DNA from: Agarivorans sp050870875
GTDB lineage: Bacteria; Pseudomonadota; Gammaproteobacteria; Enterobacterales; Celerinatantimonadaceae
DNA: 64,000 bases
Assembly: GCF_050870875.2 (NCBI RefSeq)
Contig: NZ_CP194041.2
Location: 3,596,001-3,660,000, forward strand
Direction: 5' to 3'
Position numbers and translations under genes: made by a program. The notes under the pieces are model-generated. The model did not search any database. It worked only from the letters and a program-made list of their open reading frames with translations, and had not been told where the DNA came from. Positions 1 through 7,393 of the stretch are shown here, one piece after another. The first letter of the stretch is position 1, and each line of letters starts with the position of its first letter.

Positions 1-2229
1 ACGTACCGCGTCGCGTAAACGATCGGAGAAGGTACCAATACCAGTGCCGGCCATATTCCATTGGGTTGATTGCTCGAAACGAGCGTTATTAGAGACTTCA
101 CCGAAGTCCCAGCCTTCCCCATAGAAATAAGTATCATCATCCACTTTTCTAACTGCAGCCAAAGAATCAACCATTAAATCTTTCGGCTGATGCCCCATCA
201 AATCAAAACGGAAACCATCAATTTTATACTCTTTAGCCCAAGTCACTAATGAGTCGGTCATTAGTTTACCCATCATCAGATTTTCGGTAGCAGTGTTGTC
301 ACAACAGGTTGAGGTTTCCACATCGCCAGTATTAGGGTTTCGACGATGATAGTATCCGGGGACAATTTTATCGAGTACCGACTTATCCTCTACTCCCGAA
401 GCATTGGTATGGTTATACACTACATCCATAACAACCTGCAGTCCCATATCGTGAGTTGCCTTCACCATTTCTCGGAACTCTTTGATCCGAGTCGTGCCTT
501 CTGCATCTGTTGCGTAACTACCTTCAGGCACGGTGTAATGATAAGGGTCATAACCCCAGTTAAAACTATCTAAAGCACGTAAATCCCCCATCAGTGCTTG
601 TGCGTCACCCGTGGTTGGGTCGTAAGAATCTAATAGATCTTCAATAACTTTGCCTTTATCGGCAGTCTCACAAACTTGAGCACTGGGTTTTAAGTCACAT
701 AGCTTAGCCACAGTATCGGTGATGTTCACCACCTTATCGGGGTCTTCATCTACTGTTGCAATATCAAAGGCAGGCATAATATGTAAGGTGGTTAATCCAG
801 CTTGTTGCAACTCTTTAAGATGAACTACCGAATCCCGTTCAGCTTCCGTCAAAGCTAAGTACTTACCATTGTATGCCTTGGTACCAAGACTATCACTGGC
901 GCTAAAATCACGCAGATGAGATTCATAGAGTACATGGTCAATATCTTTGGCTAGCTTGGGTACTTCATCACTGTCCCAACCCGTAGGTTTTAAATCCTTA
1001 GACTCTAAATCAACCACTTGAGAATAAGCGGAATTAGCCGACAAACTTAAGGAGTAAGGGTCGGTCACCATACGCGTTTCAATGTTACTGGTTGTAGGAT
1101 GATAAACCGTCACTTCATAGCGATAGTATTTACCAACGACGTCCGATTGCTGAGCCGACCACACGCCGTTTGCAGCTTGAGTCATCACAACAGGCTGACC
1201 AAAAGCCTTGAGTTGGTCGTCATACAGATACAGTTTTAGATTTTGCGCCGTAGGTGCCCACACCTTAAAGGTCACACCATCATCGCTCACAATAGCACCG
1301 AGCTCTTCCGACAGAGCACCTTTGTCACCCTGTACAAACACAGCGTCAATCACCCCCGCTTTTTGCACTTGAGTGGCTGCGGTCGCTTTCCCTTCGGCAT
1401 TTTTTGCCACCACCACAATTTGGCTCTTCAAAATAGTTTTAAGCGTTGCATCATCAACGTCAATACTGGCCGCGGCTAAACTCGCTAAATGTGGAAAACG
1501 CTTTTTAACTGCATCACTCAAGGTTCCTTCACTCAAAGTAACTGCGGTACCACCGCTAACTTCTTTGGTTTCTGGATCCATTGCGATTTTATTTTCAAGA
1601 TCATAGCGTAGCTCTAAAGAACTCGCGCTACCAACAGATTCCCAGGCGATGGTTTTTGCATCCACCCAGTGCGCTTTAGCACCATCAATTGCCACCGGAC
1701 GTTCAGCAATCGGCGCATAGAAAATCTCGCTACTGCCATGAAAACCGAATAAACCTTGAGACTCACCCAATTTTGTTAATTCTACTTTTGAATTTGCACT
1801 TCCAAATGCCTTGTCATCTCCATTATGCAGAATAAAATTCATACACTGATATGGGTCATTAGCATCGGGATCAACTTTTAATACATAATAGGCACCGTAA
1901 GTTTCACTAATACCCGTAGCAAGATAAGGTGAAGACCAATCCGTTCCCGCTTCGGCGACACCCATCGCTTCCAAATCAGTACTGGTACAGCCCTCACCAT
2001 TCCACAAATGCAGCCCCCAACCTGCATAGGCTGATTCATTAACCTTTGCCTGTGCATCATCGCGCTTATAATAGATAACGACTTCATTTTCAGCGGCAGA
2101 GTACAGCCCATCAATCACTCCACTATTACCTGAACCACTCGATTCATCACTACTCCCACAACCCATCATTGCTACTGCCGCAATAAATGGCATGGTGAGC
2201 TTTGCTAGCTTCGTTATTTTTATGTCCAT
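1..2229 (-). CDS. Pullulanase-type alpha-1,6-glucosidase lipoprotein (partial, C-terminus off the left edge)
   Basis: Debranching GH13 enzyme that hydrolyses alpha-1,6 links in pullulan and starch-type glucans, probably anchored to the outer membrane. The 743 codons visible begin at an ATG preceded by GGAAGG. The signal peptide ends in a lipobox (AMMGC, Cys about residue 21) followed by a Ser/Gly linker. Residues ~35-150 look like a CBM41-type starch-binding domain and ~340-450 like the CBM48/pullulanase N-domain. The catalytic GH13 barrel follows with region I DVVYNHT (~600), the nucleophile motif GFRFDLMGH (~675) and the acid/base motif YGEGW (~705). Full pullulanases of this type are well over 1000 residues, so the C-terminal third is missing. 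Transcribed alone, with two LacI-type operators about 205-245 bp upstream. Family assignment is firm; the exact substrate is inferred. Confidence 0.93.
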   Translation of the reverse strand, partial: MDIKITKLAKLTMPFIAAVAMMGCGSSDESSGSGNSGVIDGLYSAAENEVVIYYKRDDAQAKVNESAYAGWGLHLWNGEGCTSTDLEAMGVAEAGTDWSSPYLATGISETYGAYYVLKVDPDANDPYQCMNFILHNGDDKAFGSANSKVELTKLGESQGLFGFHGSSEIFYAPIAERPVAIDGAKAHWVDAKTIAWESVGSASSLELRYDLENKIAMDPETKEVSGGTAVTLSEGTLSDAVKKRFPHLASLAAASIDVDDATLKTILKSQIVVVAKNAEGKATAATQVQKAGVIDAVFVQGDKGALSEELGAIVSDDGVTFKVWAPTAQNLKLYLYDDQLKAFGQPVVMTQAANGVWSAQQSDVVGKYYRYEVTVYHPTTSNIETRMVTDPYSLSLSANSAYSQVVDLESKDLKPTGWDSDEVPKLAKDIDHVLYESHLRDFSASDSLGTKAYNGKYLALTEAERDSVVHLKELQQAGLTTLHIMPAFDIATVDEDPDKVVNITDTVAKLCDLKPSAQVCETADKGKVIEDLLDSYDPTTGDAQALMGDLRALDSFNWGYDPYHYTVPEGSYATDAEGTTRIKEFREMVKATHDMGLQVVMDVVYNHTNASGVEDKSVLDKIVPGYYHRRNPNTGDVETSTCCDNTATENLMMGKLMTDSLVTWAKEYKIDGFRFDLMGHQPKDLMVDSLAAVRKVDDDTYFYGEGWDFGEVSNNARFEQSTQWNMAGTGIGTFSDRLRDAVR

Positions 2230-2433
2230 GTTAACCTTCCTTTCCTCATTGCTAATCCAATCTTCAACAACTCTGTTTAGATTTTTTTGGTTCTCGCCTT
2301 CCATTGGACGAGATGACAATAAGGTAGAATTTCAACAAAAAAAGGACTGTGACTTCAGCGTAACTTTATGTAACACAGCGTAAGTTACCTGTATTTTTTA
2401 TAACCTTTGTGAGGCCGATCAAGCACATAATTC

Positions 2434-2473
2434 TTGAAAGCGATTTCAAAACATTCGTTGATAACGCTTTCAA
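2434..2473. promoter_or_regulatory. Tandem LacI-family operators (maltose/maltodextrin regulator type)
   Basis: Two near-palindromic 16-mers, TTGAAAGCGATTTCAA (2434-2449) and TTGATAACGCTTTCAA (2458-2473), start 24 bp apart. The central CG and outer TTGA/TCAA arms are typical of LacI-family operators. Placement upstream of a pullulanase suggests a MalR-like repressor; the regulator itself is not in the window. Confidence 0.6.
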
Positions 2474-2512
2474 ATGTCATTTTAGTATATTATATCGATA
2501 GTTAAATTCAGC

Positions 2513-2541
2513 TCCAAAAAAAAACGCCGCAAAGCGGCGTT
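2513..2541 (-). terminator. Rho-independent terminator of dapB
   Basis: Stem CGCCGC/GCGGCG with loop AAA (2525-2539), followed on the minus strand by a run of nine T. It lies just after the dapB stop. Confidence 0.85.
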
Positions 2542-2562
2542 CTAAAATCCAATAAGAAAACC

Positions 2563-3375
2563 TTAATCGTTTAAATTTAATACATCACGCATATTAAACA
2601 ATCCCGACGGTTTATCTTGTAACCACACAGCAGCCCTTACAGCGCCATTGGCGAAGGTCATTCGACTAGATGCTTTATGAGTTATTTCAACTCGCTCACC
2701 AATATCGGCAAACATCACGGTATGTTCTCCCACTAAATCTCCAGCACGAATGGTTGCAAAACCAATCGTCTCTCGATCACGCTCGCCAGTGATCCCTTCT
2801 CGACCGTAAACGGCTACTTTTTTCAGGTCTCTGCCCAAGGTGTCAGCGATCACCTCACCCATCCCTAAAGCCGTTCCCGAAGGCGCATCTACTTTATGTC
2901 GATGGTGACCTTCGATGATTTCAATGTCGGTGTAATCTCCCATCACTTGGGCTGCGATTTCCAACAACTTAAAGACTAAGTTCACACCAACACTCATATT
3001 CGGCGCAAACATAATGGCAATATCGTCAGCCGCTTCTTCTAGCTGTTGTTTTTGTTCATCGCTAAAACCAGTGGTGCCAATCACCATCTTTTTGTGGTTA
3101 GCCCGAGCCCATTCAACATGAGATAAGGTAACGGCTGGGGCGGTAAAATCAATAATCACATCGATGTCATCTTTCACTCGTTCCAAGTTCTCGACAATCG
3201 CTATATTCAGCTTGCCAAAACCCGCTAAGTCACCCACATCAATCCCAATTAAACTGGAACCGGGTCGTTCTGTTGCGGCCCCCAAGATCGCAGCATCACT
3301 ATGATTCACAGCCTCCAGTAAATTTTTCCCCATTCGTCCATTGCATCCAACAATCGCTACTCTCACTTGCGACAT
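2563..3375 (-). CDS. dapB: 4-hydroxy-tetrahydrodipicolinate reductase
   Basis: Cytoplasmic NAD(P)H-dependent reductase of the lysine and meso-diaminopimelate pathway. The 270 residues match the family length (E. coli 273). The N-terminal dinucleotide-binding motif is VGCNGRMGKN, and the substrate-binding/catalytic signature EGHHRHKVDAPSGTA lies near residue 155. The open frame extends 29 codons further upstream, but the ATG at 3375 is chosen because GGAGAG precedes it and homologues begin MxxVRVAIVG. It appears monocistronic between a dispersed repeat upstream and a strong terminator downstream. Confidence 0.96.
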   Translation of the reverse strand: MSQVRVAIVGCNGRMGKNLLEAVNHSDAAILGAATERPGSSLIGIDVGDLAGFGKLNIAIVENLERVKDDIDVIIDFTAPAVTLSHVEWARANHKKMVIGTTGFSDEQKQQLEEAADDIAIMFAPNMSVGVNLVFKLLEIAAQVMGDYTDIEIIEGHHRHKVDAPSGTALGMGEVIADTLGRDLKKVAVYGREGITGERDRETIGFATIRAGDLVGEHTVMFADIGERVEITHKASSRMTFANGAVRAAVWLQDKPSGLFNMRDVLNLND

Positions 3376-3537
3376 TTTAACTCTCCTTTTCGAATCAGAC
3401 TCTGCGACCGCAATTTGGAGTCGACTATAGCAAAGCAGATAAGATAAAACGAGGCTTCGCAATGATTTGAAACCACCTCAGCTAAAGCCACGAAGAGTAA
3501 TCTTCTCCCCCCAAATTAGCAGTAACAGCAAATCTAA

Positions 3538-3700
3538 TACCAATCTGATTCGCTATATAATCAACTTATTGCGCAGAATAAATCTGCCGTTAACGAGGCA
3601 GTAAGTGCCGTAACTAGCGGCTAAAATTACAAGATGCATAACGCAGTGAGCGATGATGTAGTCCAATAAGAATCAACTGATAATGAGTTAGATTGATATA
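3538..3700. repeat. MITE-like dispersed repeat, copy A
   Basis: About 163 bp closely matching 12072-12232. Both start TACCAATCT and end in a matching inverted terminus (AGATTGATA here, AGATTGGTA in copy B). They share an inner block around CAACTTATTGCGCAGAATAA and another around ATTACAAGATGCAT. No coding capacity. Small size, terminal inverted repeats and intergenic placement suggest a non-autonomous element. Confidence 0.7.
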
Positions 3701-3773
3701 AACAGTGGGTCAAGCAAATACCAAACATCGCAGGATGCCACGCAAGCCATTCCTATTGCGCCGGGATCGCAGG

Positions 3774-3803
3774 CACAAAAAAACCGGCTATAAAGCCGGT
3801 TTA
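3774..3803 (-). terminator. Rho-independent terminator of fklB
   Basis: Stem AAACCGGCT/AGCCGGTTT (3781-3802), with a T-rich run on the minus strand, 17 bp beyond the fklB stop. Confidence 0.8.
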
Positions 3804-3819
3804 TCAACAGAAGGGGCGA

Positions 3820-4440
3820 TTAACCAAGAATGGCTAATAACTCAACTTCAAATACCAAAGCTGCAAACGGAGGGATGGCTGCGCCAGCACCTTGAGAGCC
3901 ATAAGCAAGTTCTTGCGGGATATATAGCTTCCACTTATCACCCACTTTCATGCGCTGTAGGGCTTCAGTCCAACCTTTAATAACACCATTCACAGGAAAC
4001 TCTGCAGGCTGGCCTCGTTTTACCGAGCTGTCGAACACTTCACCAGAAATTAAAGTACCTTCATAATGAACCTGTACTTTACTGCTTGCGCTCGGCGTTT
4101 CACCATCACCTTCAACCAAGACTTCATATTGAAGGCCTGTTTCGGTTTTATTGATTTCTGGGCGTTGGCCATTTTCCATTAAGAAATTTTCGCCTTCTGC
4201 CATTGCATCTTTATGTTGCTCGGCTTTCTTGGCTTCGATTTCTTTGGTTATTTCTTGGAATGCTGCGGCAATTAAAGCCTCTTCAACTTGCGGCTCCGCA
4301 CCTTGCATGACGTCACGGATCCCATCTAGCATTGCGTTTACTTCTAAACCATCGAATGCGGCACGCCCAATTTGCTCACCAATTTGTAGGCCGTAGCCAT
4401 AACTTGCTTGCGCAGCAGCGCCTTGATATTTATCGCTCAT
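3820..4440 (-). CDS. fklB: FKBP-type peptidyl-prolyl cis-trans isomerase (FKBP22 type)
   Basis: Prolyl isomerase that assists protein folding. At 206 residues it equals E. coli FklB in length and layout. An alpha-helical N-terminal dimerisation domain (about residues 1-90, beginning MSDKYQ...SYGYGLQIGEQI) is followed by a C-terminal FKBP domain. The FKBP domain carries VHYEGTLISGEVFDSS, GVIKGWTEALQRMKVG and IPPFAALVFEVELL. There is no signal peptide, so it is probably cytoplasmic. AGAGAG precedes the ATG. Single gene with its own terminator. Confidence 0.93.
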   Translation of the reverse strand: MSDKYQGAAAQASYGYGLQIGEQIGRAAFDGLEVNAMLDGIRDVMQGAEPQVEEALIAAAFQEITKEIEAKKAEQHKDAMAEGENFLMENGQRPEINKTETGLQYEVLVEGDGETPSASSKVQVHYEGTLISGEVFDSSVKRGQPAEFPVNGVIKGWTEALQRMKVGDKWKLYIPQELAYGSQGAGAAIPPFAALVFEVELLAILG

Positions 4441-4506
4441 TTGCTCTCTTAAATCTACTTGCTAAAAACCACAAAGGTTAACATAAAGTTACTATAAAAA
4501 CCGCGA

Positions 4507-4980
4507 TTAGCGGACTAATTGCGCCTTTTTTTGAATAAAATGACTACCACAAAAATTAAATTCTCGTCGCTCATCACTAAATTCAAAACCAAGGTGTTGG
4601 TAAAACCCTTGCGCATGGTGGTTGTCTTCCATCACCCAACAATATAGTGCTTTAGATTTTACTTCACGGCAGGCATGCTCGAACAACAGCCTTCCCCAAC
4701 CCTGACCAATCGCATCGGGGTCCAGATACAGGGCAGCAAGTTCGAGCTCCTGATCCACTTGCTCTAACATCAACAAACCTGAAACAAGCGGGGTATTCAC
4801 TGTCCATGTACTACAATCTGTTGAGGCTATACGCTGCATCCACAACCGTTGATGTAATGAGACCGGTAAAGCCTGCAACATATTTTCTATCAACTGATGG
4901 TCATAAACGTGTTGCCAACTTCGTCGCTGCACCAAACAAATAGCGGCAGCATCGGCAGCCTGTGCTAACTGGATTTTCAT
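4507..4980 (-). CDS. GNAT family N-acetyltransferase
   Basis: A 157-residue acyl-CoA N-acyltransferase of unknown substrate. GNAT signatures are the beta-4/alpha-3 acetyl-CoA site around YLDPDAIGQGWGRLLFEHA (~residues 80-100) and the C-terminal HHAQGFYQHLGFEFSDERRE. The frame is open 18 codons further upstream, but that would run into the M48 gene. The ATG at 4980 lies 4 bp after the M48 stop, which suggests translational coupling despite a weak ribosome-binding site. Confidence 0.8.
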   Translation of the reverse strand: MKIQLAQAADAAAICLVQRRSWQHVYDHQLIENMLQALPVSLHQRLWMQRIASTDCSTWTVNTPLVSGLLMLEQVDQELELAALYLDPDAIGQGWGRLLFEHACREVKSKALYCWVMEDNHHAQGFYQHLGFEFSDERREFNFCGSHFIQKKAQLVR

Positions 4981-4984
4981 TCGT

Positions 4985-5809
4985 TCAGCTAGGCTTAGCA
5001 GGCCGAACGCACTGCGGATTTTTCCCTTGCGCAAGAGCTTGCTTAGTCAATTGTTCCGCCCGCGGGAGCCGAGTTTCTAAATCACCAATTCGGGTCGTAT
5101 TTGAGGGATGAGTAGAAAGAAATTCAGGAACCGAAGCTCCGCCAGCTTTTGCCATATTCTGCCACAAAGTCACGCTAGCCTTTGGGTCAAAACCAGCGCT
5201 CGCCATTAAATCTAAACCCATCAAATCGGCTTCGCTCTCTTGAGTTCGGCCATAGGGCAACATCACCCCATATTGTACGCCTAAGCCAAGAGCCGCCATC
5301 GCCAAGCCTTTATTATCGATGCTGTCACTCACCCCAATAGCCACCGCAGCCACCGCAGTTCCAACACCAACAATTTGTCCGCGAGATAAGCGCTCATTAC
5401 TATGTTCAGCTAAAACGTGAGAAATTTCATGGCCGATCACTGTCGCCAATTGATCCGGTGTTTCAGCAAGCTCAATTAAGCCCGTGTAAACACCAATATG
5501 CCCTCCAGGTAAAGCGAAAGCGTTCACTTGTTCTGAATCGAAAACCACAACTTCCCATTGTTGTTGACCATAGTCACCTGGGATCTCAGCGGTCACGGCA
5601 TTCGCCACGCAACTCACATAGGCATTGGTCGCAGGATCGTGAAAGATTTTCTCTTGTTTTTTGATCTCATCAAAAGATTGGGCTCCCAATGAACTCATTT
5701 CCGAGTCATCATAAAGTAATACCCGCTTTCGCCCTGTTGGCGAGGAAGAGCAGCTAAGTAAAACTAACAATGAGCTGGTTAACAGCCCCAATTTAAGCGA
5801 TTTATTCAT
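4985..5809 (-). CDS. M48-family metalloprotease lipoprotein
   Basis: Zinc metalloprotease of the LoiP/BepA-like M48 group, expected to be attached to an envelope membrane facing the periplasm, where such proteases act in outer-membrane quality control. The 274-residue protein starts at MNKSLKLGLL. Ten earlier codons are open, but this ATG gives a clean signal peptide ending in the lipobox LLSC (Cys about 20). The active site is HEISHVLAEH (~residue 140), and the third zinc ligand is the Glu of RTQESEADLMGLDLM. It shares a transcript with the downstream GNAT gene. LoiP is the closest size match, but orthology is not shown. Confidence 0.88.
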   Translation of the reverse strand: MNKSLKLGLLTSSLLVLLSCSSSPTGRKRVLLYDDSEMSSLGAQSFDEIKKQEKIFHDPATNAYVSCVANAVTAEIPGDYGQQQWEVVVFDSEQVNAFALPGGHIGVYTGLIELAETPDQLATVIGHEISHVLAEHSNERLSRGQIVGVGTAVAAVAIGVSDSIDNKGLAMAALGLGVQYGVMLPYGRTQESEADLMGLDLMASAGFDPKASVTLWQNMAKAGGASVPEFLSTHPSNTTRIGDLETRLPRAEQLTKQALAQGKNPQCVRPAKPS

Positions 5810-6136
5810 GAAATAATTCCATATTTGACAGTGCAGCAAGCCACCCAGATATCAATATCCTCAGTCTAGTCCACCATTTGAGCCAACGATAAGACCAAGG
5901 CACTAAAGCCATTGCTCTGGTCACGAACAAAAGGAGGGACTCTGCCATCAACCACAAGTCGTGTCCTCGACTCGCTATAATAAGTATTCTCTGGTCGCCG
6001 CCCTCGCCACACAAAGCACCCTTTGCCAAAATCATAACATAGACCAATATCGCCTGAGTATTCGATTTAAGAATTCCGAGCCCTAAAATGAAGACATAAA
6101 AAAAGCGGCTATCGCCGCTTATTCATCTATAACTCG
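5810..6136. other. Intergenic region between the M48 gene and dnaJ
   Basis: About 327 bp. An open frame covers part of it on the minus strand, but its composition and lack of a ribosome-binding site argue against a gene. Only the dnaJ terminator at its right end is recognisable. Confidence 0.5.
6098..6121 (-). terminator. Rho-independent terminator of dnaKJ
   Basis: Stem AAGCGGC/GCCGCTT (6103-6120), with a run of T on the minus strand, immediately beyond the dnaJ stop. Confidence 0.8.
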
Positions 6137-7279
6137 TTAGCTAGTGAGGTCATCAAAGAACTTTTTTACCCCATCAAAAAAGCCTTCAGCCTTAGGCTTA
6201 TGTTTACTGCTGGCAGAGCCTCCACAGCTATCTTCAAGATCTCGAAGCAATTGTTTTTGAGTCTCATTAAGCTTCACTGGCGTCTCAACTATCACCTTAC
6301 AGATCAAGTCTCCAATTGGACCACCACGAACCGACTTCACACCTTTACCACGCATTCTGAACATCCGTCCGCTTTGCGTTTCGTTCGGCACTTTTAAGCT
6401 CACACGACCGTCTAAAGTTGGAACCTCTATTTCTCCACCGAGAGCCGCTAGGGTAAAGCTAATAGGGACTTCACAATAGAGGTTATTTTGCTCACGTTGG
6501 AAAATAGGGTGTTCTTTCACATGAACTTGAACATACAAGTCACCCGCTGGGGCACCATTTTCGCCCGCTTCACCTTCACCGGATAAACGAACTCGGTCAC
6601 CTGTATCAACGCCTGCAGGAATACTAACCGACAAAGTTTTAGAGCGCTCATAACGACCTTCGCCATGACACTTATGGCATGGGTCAGAAATAATCGAACC
6701 TTTACCTTTACAGGTTGGACAGGCTTGTTGCACCGCAAAAAAACCTTGGCGCATTTGCACCTGGCCTTGACCATGACAAGTACCACAGGTTTTTGGCTGA
6801 GAACCTTTCTTCGCACCACTTCCGTTACACTGTTCACAGTGAACTAAGGTTGGCACCTTAATCTCTTTCTTAATACCTTTAACGGCTTGTTCTAAGGTTA
6901 ACTCTAAGTTGTAACGTAAATCTGAGCCACGTTGCGGTTGGCGACGTCCACCACCACCGGCACGGCCACCACCAAAGATATCACCAAAGATATCACCAAA
7001 TGCGTCGCCAAAATCACCTTGTCCGCCGCCAAAGCCACCCGCACCACGGTTCGGATCAACCCCCGCATGACCATAATGATCATAGGCCTCTTTTTTATTG
7101 GCATTGCTAAGCACTTCATAGGCTTCTTTCACTTCCTTAAATTTTTCTTCAGAAGCTTTATCCCCCTTAGTGCGGTCAGGGTGGAATTTCATCGCCAAAC
7201 GTTTGTAGGCTTTTTTAATGTCTCGTTCAGTGGCATCTTTGCCTAGACCAAGAACTTCGTAATAATCGCGTTTTGACAT
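6137..7279 (-). CDS. dnaJ: Molecular chaperone DnaJ (Hsp40)
   Basis: Co-chaperone that delivers unfolded substrates to DnaK and stimulates its ATPase. 380 residues, normal for type I DnaJ. The J domain holds the HPD motif in MKFHPDRTKG (~residue 33). A Gly/Phe-rich linker (~75-110) follows, then four CxxCxGxG zinc motifs (CEQCNGSG, CGTCHGQG, CPTCKGKG, CHKCHGEG; ~145-210) and the C-terminal substrate domains. Cotranscribed after dnaK, with a hairpin in the 114-bp gap. Confidence 0.97.
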   Translation of the reverse strand: MSKRDYYEVLGLGKDATERDIKKAYKRLAMKFHPDRTKGDKASEEKFKEVKEAYEVLSNANKKEAYDHYGHAGVDPNRGAGGFGGGQGDFGDAFGDIFGDIFGGGRAGGGGRRQPQRGSDLRYNLELTLEQAVKGIKKEIKVPTLVHCEQCNGSGAKKGSQPKTCGTCHGQGQVQMRQGFFAVQQACPTCKGKGSIISDPCHKCHGEGRYERSKTLSVSIPAGVDTGDRVRLSGEGEAGENGAPAGDLYVQVHVKEHPIFQREQNNLYCEVPISFTLAALGGEIEVPTLDGRVSLKVPNETQSGRMFRMRGKGVKSVRGGPIGDLICKVIVETPVKLNETQKQLLRDLEDSCGGSASSKHKPKAEGFFDGVKKFFDDLTS

Positions 7280-7336
7280 AGTTGGTGTTCTACTTTCTCG
7301 CTACCGCAAGTATTGGCTGTGATAGATGATAGAGAT

Positions 7337-7362
7337 ACGGGCGTTGCTCACACAACGCCCGT
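7337..7362 (-). terminator. Intercistronic hairpin between dnaK and dnaJ
   Basis: A perfect stem, ACGGGCGTTG paired with CAACGCCCGT around a short loop, lies between the dnaK stop and the dnaJ start. The trailing minus-strand sequence is only weakly U-rich, so it is more likely a partial attenuator or mRNA-processing/stability hairpin lowering dnaJ relative to dnaK. Confidence 0.55.
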
Positions 7363-7393
7363 TATTTAGTTCATTTGAATCCAGATTTAAGAA

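Noticed and set aside
3376..3540. Lysine riboswitch upstream of dapB
   Set aside because: The leader is short and shows no lysine-riboswitch-like conserved blocks; the region is mostly dispersed repeat.
5802..6047. An 81-codon minus-strand frame upstream of the M48 gene
   Set aside because: Overlaps the M48 signal peptide in another frame, Trp- and Arg-rich composition, no ribosome-binding site or family features.
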